Below are positions 1 through 8,343 of a stretch of 64,000 nucleotides of DNA, in pieces (within the stretch, counting starts at the first letter, position 1; each line of letters starts with the position of its first letter). The notes beneath the pieces were generated by a model, which was not told the origin of the DNA, made no database searches, and worked only from the letters and a program-made list of their open reading frames with translations. The translations under genes and the position numbers were made by a program. The DNA comes from Rifleibacterium sp035352635 (GTDB taxonomy: Bacteria; Muiribacteriota; Ozemobacteria; Ozemobacterales; Ozemobacteraceae), in contig DAOPYA010000002.1 in NCBI GenBank assembly GCA_035352635.1, positions 26,156 through 90,155 of the forward strand. The letters are read 5' to 3'.

Positions 1-2
1 CG

Positions 3-284
3 CCCCGCCCGGCCCGTGGCCTGCCAATTAGCCTTGATAAGATTCTGACCGAGTTGCCCGATATTTACAAGCATGTTAAGGATTTCGTCGCAGCAGTGAG
101 AAAGGCGATTGCTTACTGGGCGGGCGAGGGCTGCGTCTGCATCGACGACGAGCGTTATATTGCCGGTGCGGCCGCCGCTTATGGCCTCGAGAGCGAATTC
201 GCGGTTTTTGAAGCCGCTGCCGGCACCATTGTCGAAAAAATGACTTCAGAGGAGCAGATTTATGAGTCGCTCATACACAATTAG
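3..284 (+). CDS. Unknown protein, 5' end cut by window edge
   Basis: The reading frame is open from the left edge, with no stop before the one at 284, so this is the C-terminal part of a longer gene; the TTG at 54 is probably internal. About 93 residues are visible. They are mildly acidic and helical, with no motif I recognise and no signal peptide or membrane segment in this part. The end overlaps the next gene by 23 bases, so the two are likely translated together and may work together. No function can be assigned. Confidence 0.6.
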   Translation, partial: PRPARGLPISLDKILTELPDIYKHVKDFVAAVRKAIAYWAGEGCVCIDDERYIAGAAAAYGLESEFAVFEAAAGTIVEKMTSEEQIYESLIHN

Positions 285-822
285 AATACCGATCGAAGTG
301 CTTCTTTCGCAGACCCTGCGAGATCGCCTCGCCGATTTCAAACTCAATTTTCCGCTGCTCGATATTTTGCCGGCGCCACGCATGCAGGAACTGGTTAAAG
401 CGGGTCTGCTGGCCGCAGGTTACCGTGAAACCGCAGAAGGGCTTGAAATGCCCGCTGGCCCAGGCCAGAAAGGGGTGCTTGACCCCGCCAGCATGGAAAT
501 GACCCTCAGTATTGCGGTGCCTGAAGAGCATGTAACGCGCATCTACGAAGAGTCTATGGCCTGGATGGAAGATCAGATAAAAAGAGCCATGGAGGCCGGT
601 ACAACAATCTCGGCATCTGGAAGCAGTTCAGATCTTGCCGCCAGGATGGCCCGCGAGATGGCAGAACTGGCGACCAATGCCAGGGCACAGGTCAATGCCG
701 TTTTAAAAGACGTTTATCGGGAAGCGATCAGGGCAAAGGCCAGTCAGATCGGCACGGTCAGCAATGTCAGCGAAAGCAGCGACGGAAACGTTTATCGTAT
801 CCGCGTTGAAATCGATGGCTAG
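262..822 (+). CDS. Unknown 186-residue protein coupled to the upstream gene
   Basis: The ATG at 262 follows a good ribosome binding site (GAGGAG) that lies inside the upstream gene, which supports this start and translational coupling. The protein has no signal peptide or membrane segment. A beta-rich N-terminal part (residues 1-95) is followed by an amphipathic helical stretch (about 95-155) rich in Ala, Met and Glu with a Ser/Gly-rich break near 117-122, and then a short beta-rich tail. I do not recognise the family. The gene converges on the metalloprotease gene, with 24 bases between the stops. Confidence 0.65.
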   Translation: MSRSYTIRIPIEVLLSQTLRDRLADFKLNFPLLDILPAPRMQELVKAGLLAAGYRETAEGLEMPAGPGQKGVLDPASMEMTLSIAVPEEHVTRIYEESMAWMEDQIKRAMEAGTTISASGSSSDLAARMAREMAELATNARAQVNAVLKDVYREAIRAKASQIGTVSNVSESSDGNVYRIRVEIDG

Positions 823-846
823 ACGTTAATTGCTTTGGATTGCCGG

Positions 847-2691
847 TTACTTAAGGCTGCTAAGAATTTCGATGCGGTTCTGCAGGTCTTCGTCAGAGAA
901 TACGCTGTTCTGCTGATTTTTGAAAAACAGCAGCATACCTGAGATGTCGCGGGCAAAGGGTGCGAGACGCGCGTTGTTGCCGGCCGATTCAATAAAACTG
1001 TCAACAGTGGCAAGTGACCCTTTTTCGATGTCGCGCTTGACAGTTCTGATCAGCAGATTGGCGTAATGTTCACGCATTCTGATGTTGGCAACCGTGTAAT
1101 CATCACCGGCGCCATTGACCGAGTCGATAAAAGCCGCCATATCAAGATTATGCGTGCCACGCACCGCATTCGCAATGGCGGCACCGACCTCAAAGTTAAG
1201 ATCATAAATAAAGCCAGAGGCCGGCATGTAACTGGCATCATCGACATCTTCGGGGGCGAGGGCCATGACTACAACTGTCAGGCCATCATAAGTGCCGTCA
1301 CAGTTAACTTCAATCGAGCCGATCATACGGTTTTTGTCGGCCGGGTTAATATCGAGCTTGAAAAAGGTGAGTTTTGGCGGCTGAATGCCTGTTGAATCCT
1401 GGAGGATGGCGGCAAGTTTGAAGTCTGGGTAGGTTGGCCCCATGAACCGCCGGTAGCCCGAAAAAGAAATTTTCAGCCGACTGGCGAGGTTTGCGATGTC
1501 GGCAAAAATTGAGTCAGAACCCCAGACATACACCGAATCACTGACTTTGACCGGAAAAGTGTTAATGTGTTTGCTGGGGGGCAGTTTGAATTTTTGCAGC
1601 ACGCTCTGCCTGTAGGCATAGCGGCCCTGGGCCAGACGTTTGTCGTTGACTCGGTTGGCAATGGTAAATTCAGTAAAAGTATCAGAAAAACTTCGGTTGA
1701 TAGTCTTCATGGCATCGATATAGCCACCAATGCTCTTTTTCTTTGAAGAGACGAGGGCCTTGAAAAAGGCGGCTCGACTGGTTGCGTCGGGCAGGCAGTG
1801 GTCAACGATGAACTGGTTCCAGAGGTAGACCTGGCCGTAATCAGGCATCGGGTTCCATTTTGCCCAGTTGTTCAGGCTGCGATCAGGGTCTTCTTTGAGA
1901 AGCTTGTAATGCCCCGGAGGCGCAAACCCGCAGAAAACCGGAGCAATCTGCGAACAGCCTTCGTTGACCCAGGTAACTTCGTCTCGATCAAGGTTGTTAT
2001 GAATCATGTGCTGAAATTCATGGGCGACGATTTCGAGATAATCAGCTGCGTTCGGGTCAGAAGGGTAGGTGTCGAGATAGAGAATCTCGCGTTCATTGCT
2101 TTTGACCTTGCTGTAGCTTTCGAAGTCAGCCTGACGCATCTGGTCACCGGCAAAGAAATAGCCGGCAACGTAACCATCGTTCGGGTTGGTGTAGCCATCT
2201 TGGATATCGAGCATTAACAGGCTGACTTTCGGGTCGCCGTCAAGGCCGGGGTTGTTTTCGGGGCCAAAACAGGCAGTGTTAACCGGGTAAATCTGCGCGT
2301 CAAACTGCTTTTGAACTTTTTGAATGGCGGCCTGCGGTGTTTCGCGGCCATCTTCGAGATAAACGTGACAATATTTGCCGATAGCACGAAGGGTGGCGGT
2401 AATCTGTTCGAATTTGCCGGCCGCGATATTGTTGACCCAGAAAGTTTCTTTCTGGCCGAGTTTTTTGGGAACAGCAACCCGCCTGACGTTGCGGATACTG
2501 GTCTGGCCATCGGCCATCGCCACACCGCTGCCAGGGGCAAAAGCGCCGGTCGGCAATTCATATTCGCGGGCTAAAATGTGGGTGGCGTCGATGCGCTGCG
2601 ATAAATCGGCGTGCGCGGTGCTGGTACCACCTGGCCCAAAAATGGCAAGGCCAATAAGGCAAGATAGAGTAAGCAAATTTCTGGTGTACAT
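847..2691 (-). CDS. Secreted zinc metalloprotease, HExxH type (M30/M6-like)
   Basis: A 614-residue exported protein predicted to cleave proteins outside the cytoplasm. Residues 1-28 form a signal peptide ending in an AHA site. The zinc motif HEFQH is at 224-228 and is followed 15 residues later by WVNEG, whose Glu244 fits the third zinc ligand of gluzincin-like peptidases such as hyicolysin (M30). A Gly/Asp-rich segment near 145-175 precedes the catalytic domain. The 300-residue C-terminal part is unassigned and probably beta-rich. The start is preceded by GGAGA about 8 bases upstream. The gene is monocistronic and diverges from the secreted unknown at 2860. The catalytic class is clear from the motif; the exact MEROPS family is inferred. 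Confidence 0.75.
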   Translation of the reverse strand: MYTRNLLTLSCLIGLAIFGPGGTSTAHADLSQRIDATHILAREYELPTGAFAPGSGVAMADGQTSIRNVRRVAVPKKLGQKETFWVNNIAAGKFEQITATLRAIGKYCHVYLEDGRETPQAAIQKVQKQFDAQIYPVNTACFGPENNPGLDGDPKVSLLMLDIQDGYTNPNDGYVAGYFFAGDQMRQADFESYSKVKSNEREILYLDTYPSDPNAADYLEIVAHEFQHMIHNNLDRDEVTWVNEGCSQIAPVFCGFAPPGHYKLLKEDPDRSLNNWAKWNPMPDYGQVYLWNQFIVDHCLPDATSRAAFFKALVSSKKKSIGGYIDAMKTINRSFSDTFTEFTIANRVNDKRLAQGRYAYRQSVLQKFKLPPSKHINTFPVKVSDSVYVWGSDSIFADIANLASRLKISFSGYRRFMGPTYPDFKLAAILQDSTGIQPPKLTFFKLDINPADKNRMIGSIEVNCDGTYDGLTVVVMALAPEDVDDASYMPASGFIYDLNFEVGAAIANAVRGTHNLDMAAFIDSVNGAGDDYTVANIRMREHYANLLIRTVKRDIEKGSLATVDSFIESAGNNARLAPFARDISGMLLFFKNQQNSVFSDEDLQNRIEILSSLK

Positions 2692-2859
2692 GTTGTTTAT
2701 TTCTCCGCTGCCTGATCATTATACCCGAAAAACCGGCAAACCGAAACTACTTCTGAGGGTCATTACAGTTATCATCGGTTAAAAAACAAGACAGATGAGC
2801 CGATAAATTGGCCGGGATTGACCAAAATTCATCGGTTCGGGCGGAAAACCTTTAAAACC

Positions 2860-3396
2860 ATGCGAAAGTATATCGTTTGCACAATTTTGTGCCTGCTGAC
2901 CTTTTTTTTGCTTTTTCTTGCAGACGTCTATGCTCAGGACGAAAATGAATCGTCTGATCAGGGCGCGGCCGGCAATCTTGAAGACACCAGGAATGGCTTT
3001 GTAGAGCCATCATTGCTGGATATTATCTCAGTTGAATTCGCCGCTGACCCGTATTCAAAGGCTAATTACGACCCATTCGTCAAAGTGCGGGTCTATAATA
3101 ATTCACCTGAGGTTCTGACGCGGGCCTTTATAGATGTTGAATTCACCGCTGACGAGGGCAAGTTGAGAATTTTCCGTGACCGTTTTGTGCAGATAATTGA
3201 TGGTGGCATGCGCCCCTACAGTTCAGCGATCTGGCTTTTCTACCCGCGTGGTTCTTCGGCTATGGCCGTCAAAGGCTTGCCGCGCGATACGAAGATCAGT
3301 GCCAGCGTTTACAAGCTTTTCTGCCCGAAAAAAAATTCACCATGGCAGTATGAACATAAATTCGCATACCCTAAACGCCACGACTTTGCCTGGTGA
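2860..3396 (+). CDS. Secreted protein of unknown function
   Basis: The ATG at 2860 is preferred over an upstream TTG at 2818 because it puts a clean signal peptide (MRK, a long Leu/Phe core, then VYAQ) at the N-terminus. The mature part, about 155 residues, starts with an acidic linker. It then carries a compact beta-rich domain in which 'PFVKVRVYNNS' resembles the edge of an immunoglobulin-like or transglutaminase-associated fold. No catalytic motif is visible. It is followed by a bidirectional terminator and stands alone. The fold suggestion is inference. Confidence 0.6.
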   Translation: MRKYIVCTILCLLTFFLLFLADVYAQDENESSDQGAAGNLEDTRNGFVEPSLLDIISVEFAADPYSKANYDPFVKVRVYNNSPEVLTRAFIDVEFTADEGKLRIFRDRFVQIIDGGMRPYSSAIWLFYPRGSSAMAVKGLPRDTKISASVYKLFCPKKNSPWQYEHKFAYPKRHDFAW

Positions 3397-3450
3397 ACAA
3401 ATGTGTTTATCAGGTAAGTAATTCGTCGTCTGCCAGCTTTCCGTTGCAAT

Positions 3451-3490
3451 AAAAAACCCCCGTTCGCACATAGAGGCGAACGGGGGTTTT
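3451..3490. terminator. Bidirectional intrinsic terminator
   Basis: An 11-bp perfect stem (3457-3467 with 3476-3486, GC-rich) with an 8-base loop, flanked by six A on the left and four T on the right. It serves both converging genes (2860-3396 and 3517-5484). Confidence 0.9.
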
Positions 3491-3516
3491 GGTTGCGGAA
3501 TTGTCGCGGAAAGCGC

Positions 3517-5484
3517 TTACTTCAGTTCGTGGTAATCTTCATGGATAGCGGCATCGGCTTTGAGACCGAGGAAACTTAGCAGTGAAGAGACCAGTTTGGT
3601 TTTTTGTTCGGCGTCTATTCGGCTCCAGGTCTTGCTCTTGATTTCGACAAATTTGCCGATTTCGGGCTGAACCATGGTATCAACGTTGATGAAAAACTTG
3701 ATGCCCTTGAACAGAACATGAAATCTCAGGCGGTCCTTTTGAACTTCGAACACTGAATCGGGGCGGAAATACTCGCGATAGAAGCGCAGTGAATTACCAG
3801 CAGAGGCAAGGTAGCGGCTGCGTGACAGCAGAATTTTGCTTTCGGGGTTGATGCCATGCTTGGTTTCGCCGATAAGGGTGAGTCGTGAGCGAACGCTCTG
3901 GATTCCGCCCTTTTCGTCGATCTGTTCGTCTTCGCGGTAGCGAATCATCTGTTCGGTCTTGTTGAAACGGAAATAGGTATCGAACTGCTTGTAATGCTTC
4001 TTTTGCTCGATAACGATATCGGGCGCATTGATTTTTTCGAGAACAGCGCTGACATCATCGACTCTGACCTTGGTCTGAATTTCGAAGCTTTCTTCCTGGG
4101 TGGCGCCACCAATGGTTACCAGCTTGGAAAGCAGCGACTGTTCGCGTTCCATCAGGAATTTATCGACTTTGGCGGCAAACACTTTGGCTTCAGTGAGCAG
4201 TGATGCTTCATCGATGGTGATGAGCTGGTGCTCTTTCATCAGCCAGGCGCCATTAACCATGACATGCGAAACGTCGGTTGATTTTGATGCGTAGACGATC
4301 TGGGCGTAGAGCCCGTCGGGGTCGCGCATGAAGCGGGGCGCATTGTGAACCGGGCTGATATCGACGAGAATCATATCGGCGCGTTTGCCGGGTTCGATCG
4401 AGCCGGTGATTTTGTCGAGGTGCATGGCTTTGGCGCCGCCGCGGGTTGCCATGTAGATGATGGTTTTGGCTGGCAGGGAAGTCGGGTCGCCGGTATTCAG
4501 TTTGCCGAGGAACGAGGCGAGGCGCATTTCTTCAAACATATCGAGGTCGTTGTTGGAAGCGGGGCCGTCGGTGCCGATGCTGACGTTCATGTTCAGTTCG
4601 ACCATCTTTGAAACGGGTGCGGTGCCTGATGCGAGTTTCATGTTGGAAGACGGGTTGTGAACGCCGCCGCAGCCATGTTTAGCCAGTTCGCGGATTTCGC
4701 CTTCGTCAATGTGAACGAGGTGGGCGCCGATCAGCTTGGTGTCGAGCAGGTGCTGGCGCTTGATGTATGGAACAACCGGAACACCGTGTTCTGCACGCAG
4801 ACCATCGACTTCAAATGCTGTTTCGGCAAGATGAATCATCAGTGGCACATCGAATTCACGGGCAATCGCGGCACAGGCCTGCAAAATTTCGGGGGTGGTT
4901 GTGTAGGGGGCATGTGGCGCAATGGCCGGCACAATCAGCGGGTGATTGTGATACTGTTCAATAAAGGTGCGGGTGCGGGTCAGTGATTCTTCATAAAACT
5001 GGGCATCCGGAGAAGGAAACTTGAGAACGCTCTCGGCGCAGATGGCACGCATGCCGGCTTCTGCGGTCGCCTTGGCGATGTGCTCTTCAAAATAATACAT
5101 GTCGGCAAAGGTGGTGGTGCCGCAGCGAATCATTTCGGCGCAGGCAATTTTGGTGCCCAGGGTTACCATTTCGGGCGAAACGAATTCGCGTTCTACCGGC
5201 ATAATGTAGCCCATTAACCAGACATCAAGGCGCAGGTCATCTGACAGACCGCGCAGCAGGGTCATTGGCACATGCGTGTGGCCGTTGATAAGGCCGGGCA
5301 TGAGAATCTTGCCGTGGCAGTCGAGTATTTCGGCGGCCTCATATTGTTTGCAGATTTCTTCCTGCGGGCCTACGGCGACGATTGAATCGCCAGATACGGC
5401 TACCGCACCATTGGCAAACTGACTGAATTTTTCATCGACAGTCAGAACGGTGGCGTTTTTAAAAAGTTTATCAACTTTCTGCAT
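3517..5484 (-). CDS. mtaD: MTA/SAH deaminase-type amidohydrolase fused to a CYTH domain
   Basis: Residues 1 to about 435 are a complete amidohydrolase of the 5'-methylthioadenosine/S-adenosylhomocysteine deaminase (MtaD/TrzA/SsnA) group. Visible residues are metal ligands H69 and H71 in NGHTH, H218 with catalytic E221 in HLAET, and D306 in GTDGPASNNDLDMFEEM, a family signature. The known reaction is deamination of MTA or SAH, a salvage step downstream of S-adenosylmethionine (metK lies at 48318). Residues about 466-655 look like a CYTH triphosphate-tunnel domain: EIQTK at 468-472 sits where the ExExK signature is expected, with Gln for the second Glu, and there is a late 'FVEIKSKT' strand. 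Ordinary MtaD proteins end near 435, so the extra 190 residues are a real fusion in one uninterrupted frame. Cytoplasmic, monocistronic. Deaminase assignment is strong; CYTH is a motif-level call. Confidence 0.85.
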   Translation of the reverse strand: MQKVDKLFKNATVLTVDEKFSQFANGAVAVSGDSIVAVGPQEEICKQYEAAEILDCHGKILMPGLINGHTHVPMTLLRGLSDDLRLDVWLMGYIMPVEREFVSPEMVTLGTKIACAEMIRCGTTTFADMYYFEEHIAKATAEAGMRAICAESVLKFPSPDAQFYEESLTRTRTFIEQYHNHPLIVPAIAPHAPYTTTPEILQACAAIAREFDVPLMIHLAETAFEVDGLRAEHGVPVVPYIKRQHLLDTKLIGAHLVHIDEGEIRELAKHGCGGVHNPSSNMKLASGTAPVSKMVELNMNVSIGTDGPASNNDLDMFEEMRLASFLGKLNTGDPTSLPAKTIIYMATRGGAKAMHLDKITGSIEPGKRADMILVDISPVHNAPRFMRDPDGLYAQIVYASKSTDVSHVMVNGAWLMKEHQLITIDEASLLTEAKVFAAKVDKFLMEREQSLLSKLVTIGGATQEESFEIQTKVRVDDVSAVLEKINAPDIVIEQKKHYKQFDTYFRFNKTEQMIRYREDEQIDEKGGIQSVRSRLTLIGETKHGINPESKILLSRSRYLASAGNSLRFYREYFRPDSVFEVQKDRLRFHVLFKGIKFFINVDTMVQPEIGKFVEIKSKTWSRIDAEQKTKLVSSLLSFLGLKADAAIHEDYHELK

Positions 5485-5886
5485 CTATTTTGTTACCTTT
5501 CCTGTTCTTTCGGATTACCCAATAGCATAACAGCATATTTTTCTAAAATCCAGCATCTGCCAAAACCACCGGGGTAAATGTAACAAACTCAGCCAGACCC
5601 GCTCGACAAAGTGAAGCGGGCTATCTTGAACGGCCGCCGTCGAAATTGTCAGCAGCAATTCTCGGTGAGTATTGAAACTCTCATCAACAACTGTTTTTTA
5701 TAAACGTGTTTTCCTTTTTGAGGTGAAGCTTCGGCCTATCAGCCGGGTTGCTTTTTCTCCAGCGATTCGCTTCGCTCACAAGCTTCCGAAAAAGCAATCC
5801 CGTCTTCTCGCCTCGCAATTCTATAAAGAAAATTTTGTTCGATTCGGCAAACTTGACCGAGAATTGCTGAATTGTCAGAGTGATGC
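5485..5886. other. Intergenic region without a convincing gene
   Basis: About 470 bases separate the divergent amidohydrolase and cyclase genes. Short frames here lack ribosome binding sites and overlap each other. A GC-rich hairpin (CCCGCT paired with AGCGGG, around 5600-5625) lacks a T tract. No riboswitch class was recognised. The cyclase promoter begins at 5887. Confidence 0.5.
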
Positions 5887-5916
5887 TTGTGCAAAATATC
5901 ATTGCGGGAGTAAAAT
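5887..5916 (+). promoter_or_regulatory. Candidate sigma-70 promoter for the GAF cyclase
   Basis: TTGTGC at 5887-5892, an 18-base spacer, then TAAAAT at 5911-5916. The predicted start of transcription near 5923 lies downstream of the GTG at 5880, which is one reason to choose the ATG at 5958 as the protein start. Confidence 0.45.
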
Positions 5917-5957
5917 ACCTCACGCAGGATTTTGCAACTATAAACAGAGAAAATTGC

Positions 5958-8303
5958 ATGGAAGCCGCCACCGATATTATTCACCGGATTCTTACAGACC
6001 GACTTGATGATGCCCAGATCAAGCAGATGGTCGCGAACGTAAAAAACACGGCACAGGGCAACTATGCCATGGTTCTCAGCGACATTCTCGAGCAGGTGGC
6101 TGATTTGCTCAACGTCAGCGAGCGTCTGCTCGATAATCTTCTGCAACTTCTTGTTGAAGTCACTTCTGACATAGCGGCCGCCGAGCGTGGCACCCTGTTT
6201 CTCGTCGATGCCGATTCAGGTGAGCTTTTTTCGCGGGTTTTTGTTGGCGAAACTATCGAGGAAATACGTTTTCCCGCTGATCGTGGCATTGCCGGGGCGG
6301 TTTTTGACACCGGCGAACCGATCATTTCGTCAAATGCCTACGCGAATCCGCTCTTCAACCCTGAAATCGACAAACAGACCGGCTTTCAGACCAATAATCT
6401 GATTTGCCTGCCGGTGAAAATCTCGAGAACTGGCCAGATAATCGGGGTACTCGAGCTGATAAACCTGCAACAGATACCGTTGCCGGCCGAAAAAATGGCA
6501 ATTCTCGAAAAGGTGGCTGACAATTCGGCGCAGGTTCTTCAAAGCGCCCATCAGTTCGAACTGACGCAGCAGGCTCGTGAGAACGAGTCGCACCTGCTTG
6601 AAATTTCATCGGTCATTTCTTCTGAATTGCAGCTTAAACCATTGCTTGAAAAACTGATGGAAGCGGTCACCATGATTTTGAATTGCGATCGGGCCACGAT
6701 CTTTCTCTATGACGATAAGAACGATCAGCTCTGGTCGCAGGTTGCGCTCGGCATGCGCGACCAGGAAATCCGTATTCCCGCCAGTCGTGGTATTGCCGGT
6801 GGTGTTTTTGGCAGCGGCCAGACGGTCAATATTCCTGACGCTTACAAAGATTCCCGTTTCAACCCTGAGGTCGATAAAAAGACCGGCTATCATACCCGCA
6901 ACATTCTGTGCATGCCGCTGATCAACAAATCAGGAAAGATCATCGGGGTTACCCAGGTTCTGAACAAGCGTGGCGGCATTTTCAACCGCCAGGATGAGCG
7001 CAAGCTCCGCAGTTTTTCGGCTCAGGCGTCGATTGCCATCGAGAACGCCAAACTTTTCAACGAGGTCCTCAACGCCAACAATTACAGCGAAAGCATTCTA
7101 CGAAGCTTGAGCAACGGTGTTATCTCGGTCAACAATATGCGCCGCATCGAAAAGGCCAATCGCATCGCCCTTCGTATTCTCGATGCAGAAGAAAATCAGG
7201 TGCTTGGCAAGATTGCCGATATCTTTTTTACTGGCGATAATCACTGGGTGGTCGACAGTCTGCGGCGCGTCATTGCCCGCAACGACTCCGATGCCTTTAT
7301 CGATGCTGAGTTGACGACGCTCAAGGGGCGAAAAGCTTCGATAAATCTTTCAGTAGTGCCGCTGCGTGATATTTCTGATCAACCGGTGGGCGGTCTGATG
7401 ATTCTAGAAGACTTATCAACTGAAAAACGCATGAAGAGCACTCTTGCCCGTTATATGACTAAAGAAATCGCTGATCAGCTCATGGACAGCGACGCTCAAC
7501 TCGGTGGGCAAATGCGCGAACTCAGTATTCTTTTTTCCGATATTCGCAATTTTACGACGATTTCGGAGCGGCTTGGCCCGCAAGATACTGTAGTTATGCT
7601 GAATGAATATTTCTCGCTCATGGTTGATACGCTATTTCTGCATGGTGGTATTCTCGATAAATTTATTGGTGATGCGATGCTGGCCGTTTTTGGAGCGCCG
7701 TTCAGCACTGGCGAAGATGCCGACCGGGCTGTTTCGACCGCGATTGCCATGCTGCGTGCCCTGAAGCAGTTCAATGCCTCCAGGATGCTGAAAAATCTTG
7801 AAACAATTGCGATTGGCATAGGCATTGCCACTGACAATGTTCTGGTTGGCAATATCGGTTCGATGAAGCGCATGGATTACACGGTAATCGGCGACGGGGT
7901 CAACCTGGCATCACGCCTCGAAGGCGCTACAAAATTCTATCATGCTGATATTCTCATCAGCGAGAAGACCTACGAGCAGCTTAAACATAGCTATAAGGTT
8001 CGAGAGGTCGATCTGATCAGAGTTAAGGGCAAGCTTCAGCCGGTCAGGGTCATGCAGATACTCGATCATCACGATCAACAGTCGTTTCCGAATATGGATG
8101 AGGTGATCGGTTATACACATCGCGGTATCGACTTCTACCGCCAGCAGCGCTGGGAAGAAGCACTTGCCGATTTTGAGTCGGTGGTCAGGTTGCACCGCCA
8201 TGACGAACTGGCGCGTATGTATGTCAGTCGTTGTCATTATTTTATCGCCAATCCGCCCGGCCCCACCTGGGACGGAGTCTGGACCATGACGTCGAAATCC
8301 TGA
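5958..8303 (+). CDS. GAF-GAF-PAS class III adenylate cyclase
   Basis: A soluble 781-residue cyclase predicted to make cAMP from ATP. Domain order: short helical N-terminus, GAF (about 35-185), second GAF (about 205-355, repeating the 'RGIAGxVF...FNPE(I/V)D' pattern of the first), PAS (about 375-480), class III catalytic domain (about 520-690), and a helical tail ending in PPGPTWDG. The catalytic set is complete: metal ligands D528 and D572, adenine-selecting K568 and D640, transition-state N649 and R653. It should therefore work as a homodimer. The GAF domains are expected to bind a small ligand, possibly a cyclic nucleotide, but the ligand cannot be read from sequence. The start at 5958 is chosen over GTG 5880 because of the promoter position. 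The tail matches that of the cyclase at 27784-29865. Confidence 0.88.
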   Translation: MEAATDIIHRILTDRLDDAQIKQMVANVKNTAQGNYAMVLSDILEQVADLLNVSERLLDNLLQLLVEVTSDIAAAERGTLFLVDADSGELFSRVFVGETIEEIRFPADRGIAGAVFDTGEPIISSNAYANPLFNPEIDKQTGFQTNNLICLPVKISRTGQIIGVLELINLQQIPLPAEKMAILEKVADNSAQVLQSAHQFELTQQARENESHLLEISSVISSELQLKPLLEKLMEAVTMILNCDRATIFLYDDKNDQLWSQVALGMRDQEIRIPASRGIAGGVFGSGQTVNIPDAYKDSRFNPEVDKKTGYHTRNILCMPLINKSGKIIGVTQVLNKRGGIFNRQDERKLRSFSAQASIAIENAKLFNEVLNANNYSESILRSLSNGVISVNNMRRIEKANRIALRILDAEENQVLGKIADIFFTGDNHWVVDSLRRVIARNDSDAFIDAELTTLKGRKASINLSVVPLRDISDQPVGGLMILEDLSTEKRMKSTLARYMTKEIADQLMDSDAQLGGQMRELSILFSDIRNFTTISERLGPQDTVVMLNEYFSLMVDTLFLHGGILDKFIGDAMLAVFGAPFSTGEDADRAVSTAIAMLRALKQFNASRMLKNLETIAIGIGIATDNVLVGNIGSMKRMDYTVIGDGVNLASRLEGATKFYHADILISEKTYEQLKHSYKVREVDLIRVKGKLQPVRVMQILDHHDQQSFPNMDEVIGYTHRGIDFYRQQRWEEALADFESVVRLHRHDELARMYVSRCHYFIANPPGPTWDGVWTMTSKS

Positions 8304-8308
8304 TTAAT

Positions 8309-8337
8309 TTGTAAACTTTGGCGGTTTCAACTAATAT
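8309..8337 (+). promoter_or_regulatory. Sigma-70 promoter implying a leaderless mRNA
   Basis: TTGTAA at 8309-8314, a 17-base spacer, then TAATAT at 8332-8337. A start of transcription seven bases downstream would be at 8344, exactly the GTG start of the HEAT-repeat gene, and no ribosome binding site precedes that codon. Confidence 0.6.
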
Positions 8338-8343
8338 ATCCCT

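Noticed and set aside
4345..4986. Several plus-strand frames opposite the amidohydrolase
   Set aside because: The conserved amidohydrolase covers the region; the frames have no start signals or family resemblance.
5880..5957. A GTG start for the GAF cyclase
   Set aside because: The best promoter is downstream of it and it has no ribosome binding site; ATG 5958 is preferred, although its own site is weak.
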